Assembly: GCA_011523485.1 (NCBI GenBank)
Contig: WTGR01000522.1
Location: forward strand, 1 to 8,588
Length of the DNA stretch: 8,588 bases
Source of the DNA: Acidobacteriota bacterium
GTDB taxonomy: Bacteria; Acidobacteriota; Vicinamibacteria; Vicinamibacterales; UBA8438
Direction of reading: 5' to 3'
Made by a program: the position numbers and the translations under genes. Positions 1 through 7,300 of the stretch are shown here, piece after piece (within the stretch, counting starts at the first letter, position 1; the number at the start of each line of letters is the position of its first letter). Below the pieces are notes generated by a model that saw nothing but the letters and a program-made list of their open reading frames with translations, did no database searches and had not been told where the DNA came from.

Positions 1-52
1 CGATCTGGTACCGAGTCGCGTTCACTTTTCCGCGGATCTCAGTGACCGTTGA
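1..52 (+). other. Possible 3' end of an upstream gene, or displaced 5' part of the receptor gene
   Basis: The frame used by the gene at 62 is open from the window edge to a TGA at 50-52, only 9 bases before that gene's ATG. This could be the tail of an upstream gene in the same operon. It could also be the missing upstream part of the receptor gene, since that protein lacks the N-terminal membrane helix its sensor domain needs. None of the three forward frames here shows a clear membrane helix. Too little sequence is present to decide. Confidence 0.25.
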
Positions 53-61
53 CACAGCACG

Positions 62-3000
62 ATGGAGCGCGTGGCCGACCGCATGGTCGAGCTGTTCGAC
101 CAGGAGCTGCGCGAGGAGATCCGAGAACTTCAGGGCAGGGTTCCCCGCCTATTGGCGAGGGCCGACAGCGAGGCGCGACGGCACCGGCCGGAAGGCAAAA
201 CGCACATCTGGAAAACGATGAACACCGGCCGTAACCGATTGAGCCAGTTGGAGAGGACGTTCTATTGCGACGATGTCGACCGCACTCTGCCTTACCGTCC
301 TTGGTTCCGCGACTTGAACGCCATGCTCCTGGATAGCCAAGGAAGGCAGCTCGTCTGCTCGAGCAACGGACCCCTGACCAGAACACCCAAGCTGCCGCTC
401 CAGTTTCGCGCGTACTTTCAGATGCCGAAGAGGGGTGCGTTGTGGCGTCCGCCGACCGGTAGAGAGCAGGCAGTCGGATGCCGCATTCGCGACCCGCAGG
501 ACGAGAAGTCCCTGATCCCGTGCATAGTCGACCGTTTGCCCGAGCGGTCAAAGCAGCTTGTGTCCCTTGCGCACCCGTCCAACCCCTCCGCCGCCATTGC
601 GGAGGTTCCTTACTTCCTTGAACGCATAGATTCCGTCTTGCGCGCCGACGTGCAGACCGTGCTGGGCGTCAATACCGACCGGCCGGGCAAGCCTGTGGCG
701 GCGGCCGGGGTTCGCTTGAACTCTCTCGACCGGGCGGTTCCACCGGAGCACGTCGACTTCGCCGTCATCGACCGCGAGACCGGCGACACCCTGTTCCATT
801 CGGAAGAGGGCCTCGCCATGACGACCAATTTCGTCGAGGACGTCGATGGCGCCCCTGCGCTGTGGTCCCTGCTGCACACCCGCGCGCGCGACACCATCGA
901 TCTCATGTACGCCGGCATCCCGATTCGTGCCCACGTCAGACCGCTCCGGGAGGGAATGCCGTGGGTGCTGATCGTGTACCGCGGTCACGAACTCGAAGAC
1001 CGGCTGATGGCCGTGACCACCGCGTTCTCGATCTTCTTCACGCTGAAGTGGCTGATCGTCACCGTGGCGTTCGCCGTCCTCATGCCGCTGGTGATCCACT
1101 TGTGCAGACCGGAGATGCTGACGGGCGTCCCGGCCAGCCTCGGCCGCGTGATGGGAATGAGCTCCCGTCTCCGCTGGACGGCCGGCGGCTCGCTGGCGCT
1201 GGCGCTGGCATTGCTGCTCTACAGCCCGTGGCTCACGTGGACGCCTTGGCCCGCTGCGAACCCCTGGCTCCCGTGGAATCCGTGGAACCCGGAAAGCGCG
1301 TGGAATCCCTGGCGGGCGTTTCCGTTCTTTGCGCTCTATGCCGTCATCGCGGCTGTCGCTTTCGTCGTGTACAGCGTTCTGGGAGTGGGCGAGTCGACGG
1401 CCGGCAATCGCTACGGCGCCGGCACGTTTCGCAGGGTGCTGGTGCTCGCCGCGGTCATCGTCTGTCTCGCCGTCGTGCCGGCGGGACTGTGGTTCGGCCA
1501 TCATCGCGCTGCGCTGGGCGTCGGCGTGAACCACTATCTGTTGGACCGGACCCTGGAGTCGGTCGCCCGCGCGCGTGAAGACTACAGGCTCGACAGGCTC
1601 AACGAGTTCGGTGGCGGCGAGGCCCCCACCGGCGACCGAATGCTGCGCCGGTTCCACGAAGAGCCGGAACCCGACGAGAGTTGGCTGTACGCGGCGCTGC
1701 GTCCGATAGGCGGCTTCTCGACGCTCTCGAACGAGCTGATGATCTATCGCGCCCTGCCGCCCGCCACGGCCGACGGCGTGGCGTCGCTCTACGGCGCATT
1801 TCGCCGGACGTTCGGCTACAACGTGCGTTGGCCGTTTCCAGAAATGCACCTCGGACCGCTGTCCGTCTTGTCCTTCATCTGGCTGCTCCTGATGCTAATC
1901 CTGGTGGGAGGTGTCGCGTACTTCATCTGTGCGATCTCCACGATCGTCAGAGGCCGCCGCGGCGGCCTGGTGGAGCTGCCCGACGCCACGGCTGTGCTGA
2001 ACCTCCTGAACAACGGAAACTCGTCTCCTGATCAACCGCCTCGCCTCATCGTGCTGTATAGAAGCCGGAGCGATGCCGGCGCCGTCGTGGATAAATTGAG
2101 AAAAAGGCCGCACTTCGTACAGCGTAGGTACAGCTTCATAAGTCACGTCGGAAAGTACCCCCGCATTTCCGTCTCGTGGGCGCCGGAGCCGAGGAACAAC
2201 CAGCCACTCTACGTATTCGACGATCTGGAGAAAGTGTTGGAGGACAGCGCCGAAGGGCGTGCGTTGCTCGACGAATTGGAACGTCTCGTCGATATGCGCT
2301 CTCCGATTCTGATGTGGTCCAGAGTCGTGCCTGACTACAGGTATTCGGACCGTTTCGGACCTACGGACAGGTGGTTTCGCAACCGTCATGGGGATGGTGA
2401 CGCTCGGAAAAGCCGATGGAGCGACGTGGCCAGTAGATTCCGTTCGTATGTGCTCCATGATTGCAAGTCACACAAGAAACGTTTCGATTATGAAATGCGC
2501 AACGCGACGACAGCGGCTCTGTCGCCGGCCGACCGGCGCGTGATCGAGAGGGTCACGAAAACGATGCAAAAGGAGAGCGCCACGAACCCGGAGCTGCTTC
2601 ATGAGGCGGTCGGCGTGGTCGAGGGCGTAGCGGCGCATCTGGCATCGGAAGAGATACACGCGGCAGATGCTTGCGCGCTCGCGCTCACAAGGTTCCGGCT
2701 GCGCGCAAGCTCCTACTTCAATGAAGTGTGGGAGCGATCGACGCATGACGAGCGCCTGCAACTGTACGCGCTCGCCCGTGGCGGCGTGGTCAATTCGAAG
2801 CGTGCCGCGGCCCTGTCCAGTATCGTGAACCGGGGTATCGTGGAAGTGCACGACCGGACAGGCGTGGTGCGCCTGCGCAGCAAGGCGTTCGGCGAGTTCA
2901 TCAAGGACGAGATCGACCACCGCGAGCTCGACGCATGGCGGAAGGAAGGCGGCGGGGGAGTCTGGCGGTTCATCTGGCCGCCGTTGGCGATCGCCGCCGT

Positions 3001-3148
3001 CCTCGGCTTAGCGTTCCTGGCCATGGCCAACCCGGAAATGCGCACGACGTTGTTGACGGCGCTGCTGGGACTGCTGCCAGCTACGCTGTCGTTCTTCCGT
3101 GGCGGGCAGAGCTCCGCGTCGACCGGGACGACCACGAACGCGGGGTAG
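62..3148 (+). CDS. Multi-spanning membrane receptor: double-Cache-like sensor, NTPase-like module, winged helix
   Basis: Probable sensory membrane protein of 1028 residues; I recognise the domain types but not a named family. Residues 1-315 resemble a double Cache sensor: a long helix, then two PAS-like lobes (the first with LLDSQGRQL and FRAYFQ near 110-140, the second with FAVIDRETGD and PWVLIVYR near 230-305). Membrane helices lie near 328-349, 372-389, 421-443 and 459-480. The loop 390-417 is Trp-Pro-Asn rich. Residues 482-596 form a second extracytoplasmic segment, followed by a helix at 598-625. The cytoplasmic part has a P-loop position without the Gly-rich GK[S/T] motif (about 671-686) and a Walker-B-like YVFDDLEKV at 717-725. 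A winged-helix-like segment lies at 884-935 (YFNEVWERSTHDERLQLY), and two helices at 968-1013 end the protein. The start is the first ATG after an in-frame TGA, with no visible SD, and the helix that should precede the Cache domain is absent. The N-terminus may therefore be truncated or frameshifted. Its role as a signal receptor is inferred. Confidence 0.88.
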   Translation: MERVADRMVELFDQELREEIRELQGRVPRLLARADSEARRHRPEGKTHIWKTMNTGRNRLSQLERTFYCDDVDRTLPYRPWFRDLNAMLLDSQGRQLVCSSNGPLTRTPKLPLQFRAYFQMPKRGALWRPPTGREQAVGCRIRDPQDEKSLIPCIVDRLPERSKQLVSLAHPSNPSAAIAEVPYFLERIDSVLRADVQTVLGVNTDRPGKPVAAAGVRLNSLDRAVPPEHVDFAVIDRETGDTLFHSEEGLAMTTNFVEDVDGAPALWSLLHTRARDTIDLMYAGIPIRAHVRPLREGMPWVLIVYRGHELEDRLMAVTTAFSIFFTLKWLIVTVAFAVLMPLVIHLCRPEMLTGVPASLGRVMGMSSRLRWTAGGSLALALALLLYSPWLTWTPWPAANPWLPWNPWNPESAWNPWRAFPFFALYAVIAAVAFVVYSVLGVGESTAGNRYGAGTFRRVLVLAAVIVCLAVVPAGLWFGHHRAALGVGVNHYLLDRTLESVARAREDYRLDRLNEFGGGEAPTGDRMLRRFHEEPEPDESWLYAALRPIGGFSTLSNELMIYRALPPATADGVASLYGAFRRTFGYNVRWPFPEMHLGPLSVLSFIWLLLMLILVGGVAYFICAISTIVRGRRGGLVELPDATAVLNLLNNGNSSPDQPPRLIVLYRSRSDAGAVVDKLRKRPHFVQRRYSFISHVGKYPRISVSWAPEPRNNQPLYVFDDLEKVLEDSAEGRALLDELERLVDMRSPILMWSRVVPDYRYSDRFGPTDRWFRNRHGDGDARKSRWSDVASRFRSYVLHDCKSHKKRFDYEMRNATTAALSPADRRVIERVTKTMQKESATNPELLHEAVGVVEGVAAHLASEEIHAADACALALTRFRLRASSYFNEVWERSTHDERLQLYALARGGVVNSKRAAALSSIVNRGIVEVHDRTGVVRLRSKAFGEFIKDEIDHRELDAWRKEGGGGVWRFIWPPLAIAAVLGLAFLAMANPEMRTTLLTALLGLLPATLSFFRGGQSSASTGTTTNAG

Positions 3149-3188
3149 GTGGTCGGCGGCATTACAAGTCACTGTCGCGGCTATCAGT

Positions 3189-3194
3189 AGGAGG
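3189..3194 (+). promoter_or_regulatory. Perfect Shine-Dalgarno for the coiled-coil gene
   Basis: AGGAGG stands five bases before the ATG at 3200 and fixes that start. It contrasts with the large gene upstream, which has no recognisable SD. Confidence 0.85.
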
Positions 3195-3199
3195 ACTTC

Positions 3200-3676
3200 A
3201 TGACCGAAGAAAAGTCGGCAAGAAATCTGAGTAGCGACACCAAGTGGATCCTCGGGATAGTCATCGCCGTCATCGTAGCCCAGGGCGTTGTCGTCGGCGT
3301 CGTGGTCGGCACGGTGCTGGGAAGCCAGATTCTTCACAACGGTACGGAAATCCGCAGACTCGCGACACGGATCGCCGAACCGCGGAGCGACTTCTGCGAG
3401 CGTGTCCACGCCCAGATACAGGCCTTGAGAAGCGAGATCGCTGCAGGAGTTGGCCCCGACCTCGTCGACGAAGTTCGGCGGGACCACCGGCGCCTGCACG
3501 ACCGCATGCACAACATCGAGCGCGAGTTGTCAGATGTCGACCGGAGCGTTAGGGGCCTGCGCTCCGGCACCACGACAACGCAACGTCTGGACGAGCGGCT
3601 GCAGAACATCGAGAACAAGTTGGAGGGACTGACTCGGAGCCTGCAGAACCAGAATCGCCGTCGGCGGCGCCACTGA
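3200..3676 (+). CDS. Single-pass membrane protein with long coiled coil
   Basis: Product of 158 residues with no family I recognise. A short charged N-terminus (1-15) precedes one strong hydrophobic helix at about 16-43, rich in Val, Ile and Gly, then a heptad-like charged helix from about 47 to the end. Within the helix, HDRMHNIERELSDVDRSVRGL and RLDERLQNIENKLEGLTRSL look like coiled-coil stretches. The tail is basic, with a run of five Arg and a final His. A single Cys lies near residue 68, at the start of the helix. The gene begins 51 bases after the receptor stop with no terminator between, so the two are probably co-transcribed. An accessory or scaffold role for the receptor is an inference from adjacency; the sequence itself shows only a membrane-anchored, probably oligomeric rod. 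If the N-terminus is cytoplasmic, the rod lies in the periplasm. Confidence 0.85.
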   Translation: MTEEKSARNLSSDTKWILGIVIAVIVAQGVVVGVVVGTVLGSQILHNGTEIRRLATRIAEPRSDFCERVHAQIQALRSEIAAGVGPDLVDEVRRDHRRLHDRMHNIERELSDVDRSVRGLRSGTTTTQRLDERLQNIENKLEGLTRSLQNQNRRRRRH

Positions 3677-3789
3677 AGGATGTTAATAGTCGCAGCCTGA
3701 AGACGCTTCGTAGTGGAGTTGATCCGATTTCGTGGACAGCCATCCTGTTGGCGAGGAGGAGGAGTCCACGATGCGGTAGTCGAGACCCC

Positions 3790-3809
3790 TGTACCCGGCT
3801 GTACCCGGC
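3790..3809 (+). repeat. Exact 10-bp tandem duplication (tgtacccggc x2)
   Basis: Two adjacent identical copies, 3790-3799 and 3800-3809. Because 10 is not a multiple of three, the duplication frameshifts the transposase fragment; deleting one copy joins the ATG frame at 3771 to the recognisable protein. Confidence 0.9.
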
Positions 3810-3842
3810 GGCATTCCGACAGCAGATGGTCGAGCTGGTGCC

Positions 3843-3861
3843 GTCCGGACGTAGTCCGGGC
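3843..3861 (+). repeat. Short hairpin inside the transposase remnant
   Basis: CCGGAC (3845-3850) and GTCCGG (3854-3859) are separated by three bases. One G-T pair and one G-C pair extend the stem to eight. There is no T-run after it, so it is not a typical intrinsic terminator. It lies in former coding sequence and may have no function. Confidence 0.4.
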
Positions 3862-3954
3862 TGAGGAGAGCACGAACAATGGGGCTTGACGAATGGTGGG
3901 AAGTCCTTTTCGACTTGCCATTCACGGAATCCTCCGGTGGTCCACGAGAAAGAC

Positions 3955-3973
3955 ACGTTCACCTCCTGAACGT
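3955..3973. promoter_or_regulatory. Perfect 7-5-7 palindrome, possible operator
   Basis: ACGTTCA (3955-3961) and TGAACGT (3967-3973) are exact inverted copies separated by CCTCC. The 19-base dyad has the size of a dimeric repressor or activator site and lies just right of the IS remnant, about 400 bases before the autotransporter-like gene. A hairpin role is equally possible. No regulator in the window is a clear partner. Confidence 0.35.
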
Positions 3974-4032
3974 CACGATATGGTCACCTTTGAATGTGTA
4001 ATGCCAGAGGCCAGAGACCGATAGCTTGGGCA

Positions 4033-4062
4033 GAGAAGCCGCTGGGTTGGGCAGCGCTTCTC
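4033..4062 (+). repeat. Strong hairpin with one bulged base
   Basis: GAGAAGC (4033-4039) pairs with GCTTCTC (4056-4062). After a bulged C at 4040, GCTG (4041-4044) pairs with CAGC (4052-4055), around a seven-base loop. That gives 11 pairs. It ends eight bases before the ATG at 4071 and would cover the area where an SD would be expected, so in RNA it could affect translation of the small exported ORF. No U-run follows, which argues against an intrinsic terminator. Confidence 0.45.
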
Positions 4063-4070
4063 GTAAGCCA

Positions 4071-4361
4071 ATGGTTCTTGCGCGTAGGCGGCACATCCCG
4101 GCCGCCATTCGCCCGATCTGTGTCCGCTCGGCTTTCACGGCCATGGTGGTCGTTGCCATCGTCCCGGCAGCGATGACCCTGGCGGCGCAAGGCGACACTT
4201 CCATCTCGTTGGCGCGCTCGGCGAACGGCCTCCGCTCCGACGGACAGGGAGGCTCCTGCGGCCCGAACGTTCACCATCACGGGAGACTGCACGGAGCCTG
4301 TGCAGGTGCTCGACGACACGGCGAAGGACGCTGGATGTCCGGGCCGAGGTTCCGGCCATGA
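4071..4361 (+). pseudogene. Short exported protein, probably frameshifted
   Basis: From the ATG at 4071 the reading is an Arg-rich start, a hydrophobic core (AMVVVAIVPAAM) and a TLAAQ-like cleavage site near residue 40. This is a plausible if long signal peptide, and third-position GC is coding-like. After about 4255 the coding signal appears to move to another frame, where 4264 onward reads RTFTITGDCTEPVQVLDD; the original frame becomes His/Arg-rich and unconvincing. This suggests a one-base shift near 4250-4265. The original frame ends at TGA 4359-4361, overlapping the next gene's ATG as ATGA, an arrangement often linked to translational coupling. An earlier TTG at 4026 is possible. No SD precedes 4071, and the hairpin 4033-4062 lies there instead. 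The mature part is unrecognised. It may be a real short gene, a broken one, or leader sequence of the autotransporter-like gene. Confidence 0.35.
4346..4349 (+). promoter_or_regulatory. Likely Shine-Dalgarno for the autotransporter-like gene
   Basis: GAGG lies eight bases before the ATG at 4358. It is modest in strength; overlap with the stop of the preceding ORF could supplement it by coupling. Confidence 0.5.
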
Positions 4362-7300
4362 GAGTGCTGGCGGTGGCGGTTGGGGTGGTCCTGCTCGTCG
4401 TTGTTGACGCGAGCGCGCAGGAGAGGTGCTCGCGCAGGTACTACGGTGAGGAGCATTCGGGCGCCTGGCAGTACCTCACCATCGATGCGACGTCTCGCGG
4501 CATGCCGGCCTCCAGTGGCATCACGATTTACGACAGACCGACGTTGGTCTGTGGGCACAATGGCCAGAAGGGGCTGGTCGACGACGGAAGAGATGACGAC
4601 TACTACGCCTACTGCGCAGAGTCGGTCGCGCACGAGTGGCGGCGGGTATGGGCGTGCGGCAGTGGCGGCAATGGCGGTCGCGAAAACAGCCGCGGCAGGG
4701 TCAGGCTGTCCATGGCGGACGATTCGGAGTGGGTCATGGAGGACGCCGGACCGACGCAGGTGACGGTCAAGGCGGAACTGACCGGCGACATGCGGGACGT
4801 GTCGACGCGCGTCAACGTTCGCCTGGATCCGTACGAGGCGTCCATGGACGACTTCGAGGCATCGGAGCAGAACCTCCGGATCGACATCCCGGCGAACCGA
4901 AGAAGCGGCAGCCGCTCCTTGACGTTCACGCCGGTCGACGACACGACGGAGGAGAGCGACGAGAACCTGCGGTTCAGCGGCGATACCGGGGCGGCCAACC
5001 TGCCGGTCGACCCGACCACGCTGATGATCAAGGACAACGACGCTGCGGACGACGACCCCGCGGGCACGACCGTCGGCGACCCGGCCTTTTCGGAGCGCAG
5101 CTACGTTTTCGACCTGCCGGAGGAACGCGACGGCAGGACCGATCCGTATCGTCTCGGGGTCGTGACGGCCACGGACCCGGCCGAACACCGGTTGACCTAT
5201 GCGCTGGCGACGGGGGACGGGTCGCGTTTCGAAGTCGGTGCGTCGAGCGGCGCGATCGACTACGTGGGCCCCGGCGAGGACTACGAGAGCGGCCCGCGCA
5301 ACTACGAGCTGACGTTGGCGGCGCGCAACGGAGACGGTCGGACGGCCAGCGCCCGGGTCACGGTGCGGGTGACCAACGTGGCGGAGACGCCCGCGGCGGC
5401 CGACGACGCGGTGGAGATGCCCGAAGACGAGACGATAGTCGTCGACGTGCTCGCCAACGACACGGATGGGGACGGGGATTCCCTGACGGTGGTGTCGGTG
5501 AGCGCGCCGGAGCACGGCGAGGCGATGGTGGCCCACGGCGGCGGTGTGCGCTACGAGCCGTCGCTGCACTACCACGGTCCGGATCGCTTCGACTACACGG
5601 TCTCGGACCCGGGCGGGCTGACGGACACGGCGACGGTGACTCTGGACGTGCTGCCGGTCAACGATGCGCCGCAGGCCGTGGGGAAGATCCCGGAGCAGGC
5701 GCTGGAGGAGGGCGGCGAGCCGGTGACGCTGGACCTGGCGCCGTATTTCACCGACATCGACGGCGACGCGTTGACGTACACGGCGGAGTCGTCGAACGCC
5801 GCGGCGACCACGGTCGCGATGAGCGGCTCGACGCTGACGCTGTCGGCGGTGGTGCGGGGCGCGGCCGCGGTGACGGTGACGGCGTCGGATCCGGACGGGC
5901 TGACGGCGACGCAGGTGTTCGGCGCCAGTGTGGGCGACGAGCTCGTGCGGGAGGTGCTGACGGACCTGCTGGCGGGCTTTGCACGCGGACACCTGTCGAG
6001 CGTGCGGCAGACGGTGGGGCGGCGTTTGGAGACGGCCGGCGCCGAGACGCCGCACCTGGCGCTGGCGGGGCGGTACTTCAGCCCGCTGCTCTGGAACCGC
6101 CTGGGCGCCGGGGGGCTGGCGCGGACGCACGAGTGGTATTTCCGGGCGGCGGTGCTGCAACAGCGCCGGGCGGCGACCGAGCTGTTGGGCACGTCGGCCG
6201 ATCCGCGGTTCCGCGAGTCGGACGGGTTCCTGGGCGTCGGCAGCTTCGGCGGCGGTTGGAATCGTGCGCTGCTGGGCAGCAGCCTGCTGTTGCCGTTCGG
6301 CGGCGGCGGCGAAGGCGGGCCGGGGTCCGGCCGTGGCCGGCCTCGCTGGACGGTCTGGGGACAGGGCGACCTGCAGACGTTTCGGGGGACGCCGGGGTCG
6401 GTGAGCGGCTACGAAGGGGACCTGCGCACCGGCTACCTGGGGGTGGACGTGCAGGTGACCGGCGGGTGGTTGCTGGGCGTGGCGATGGCGCGCAGCGGCG
6501 GCGCGGGCGCGTGGGAGCGGGGCGAGTCCGGCGGAGAGCTGTCGACGACGCTGACGCGGGTGCATCCGTATGTGCGCTGGGCGAACGACGACACGGCGGT
6601 CTGGGGTGTGCTCGGTGTCGGCCGGGGGCGCGCGGGGAGCCACGTACGGACGCTGACCGGGCTGCGCGAGACGAGCGACCTGGGGCTCGGGCTGGGCCTG
6701 CTGGAGGGCCGGCGGCGGGTGGCGACGGTGGGCGGCGGCGTGGACATCGGCTTGCGGGGCGAAGCGTCGTGGGCGCGGCTGGCGACGGGGGACGGCGACG
6801 AGACGATCGACGACCTGGAGGCCGGGGTGCGGCGGGTGCGGGCCGGGGTCGAGCTGCTGCGCGCGATCTCGGGCGCGGGCGGGCTGACGTGGACCCCGTT
6901 CGGGGCGGTGAGCACCCGGCACGACGGCGGCGCCGGTCAGACCGGGGTCGGGCTGGAGGTTGCCGGCGGGCTGCGGGTGCGCAGCGGCCCGCTGCGGCTC
7001 GAGGCGCAGGGCCGCCGTTTGCTGGTCCACTCGGCGACCGGGTACGAGGAGCAGGGTGCGAGTCTGGCGGCGATGGTGGGGGCGGGTCCGTTCGAGCCGG
7101 GACTGACTTTGTCGGTGCGGCCGACGTGGGGCGCCCCGGGCATGGGGGCCGAGACGCTGTGGCAGGACCGGTTCCACACGTACCGGCAGGGAACGGACTA
7201 CGAGGCGGCCGGCATCGACGCCCGGGTCGGGTACGGCGTCGGGCTCCCCTGGGGCAGCGTGCTGACGCCGTTCGGCGCCATCGCGCAACGGGAGGACAAC

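Larger units (their letters stand above)
3771..3864 (+). pseudogene. Broken IS3-family transposase OrfA fragment
   Basis: Translating from 3802 gives YPAAFRQQMVELVPSGRSPG and then TGA at 3862-3864. This is the recognisable N-terminal helix-turn-helix entry of IS3-family OrfA proteins, which normally continue with a GELA-type segment. The likely start is the ATG at 3771, six bases after the purine-rich run 3753-3764. From that ATG an in-frame TAG follows at 3777, and the 10-bp tandem duplication 3790-3809 breaks the frame. Removing one copy restores one frame from the ATG through RPLYPAAFRQQ. Three lesions (stop, duplication, early stop with loss of the rest) mark it as dead. Confidence 0.65.
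3731..3946 (+). mobile_element. Remnant of an IS3-type insertion sequence (about 216 bp)
   Basis: The stretch starts with CGTGGAC (3731-3737) and ends with its exact complement GTCCACG (3940-3946). Beyond these seven bases the ends match only patchily, about 11 of 22. Between them lies the start of an OrfA-like transposase 40 bases from the left end, a spacing normal for IS3-family elements. Nothing of OrfB is seen, so most of the element would have been lost by internal deletion. No target-site duplication is evident. GTCCACG also occurs at 3764-3770, so the terminal match could be chance. The family assignment rests on the transposase fragment; the element limits are tentative. Confidence 0.45.
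3677..4070. other. Gene-poor stretch with decayed mobile-element sequence and inverted repeats
   Basis: No intact gene of convincing length lies between the coiled-coil gene and 4071. Third-position GC bias is weaker than in the genes on either side. It contains an IS remnant (3731-3946), a small hairpin (3843-3861), a 7-5-7 palindrome (3955-3973) and a bulged 11-bp hairpin (4033-4062). A 40-codon ORF (3879-4001) has an SD-like GGAG nine bases before its ATG, but no other support. I saw no clear terminator for the upstream operon and no convincing promoter. Confidence 0.6.

Noticed and set aside
548..1849. Open frame of 433 codons on the minus strand inside the receptor gene
   Set aside because: Arg-, His- and Gln-rich composition without motifs, while the + frame shows clear sensor and membrane segments.
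3149..3199. Terminator between the receptor and coiled-coil genes
   Set aside because: No stable hairpin or T-run is visible; the short gap and strong SD fit an operon.
3886..3914. TTGACG as a -35 promoter box
   Set aside because: The hexamer 17 bases downstream (TTCGAC) is a poor -10, and it lies in the IS remnant far from any good start.
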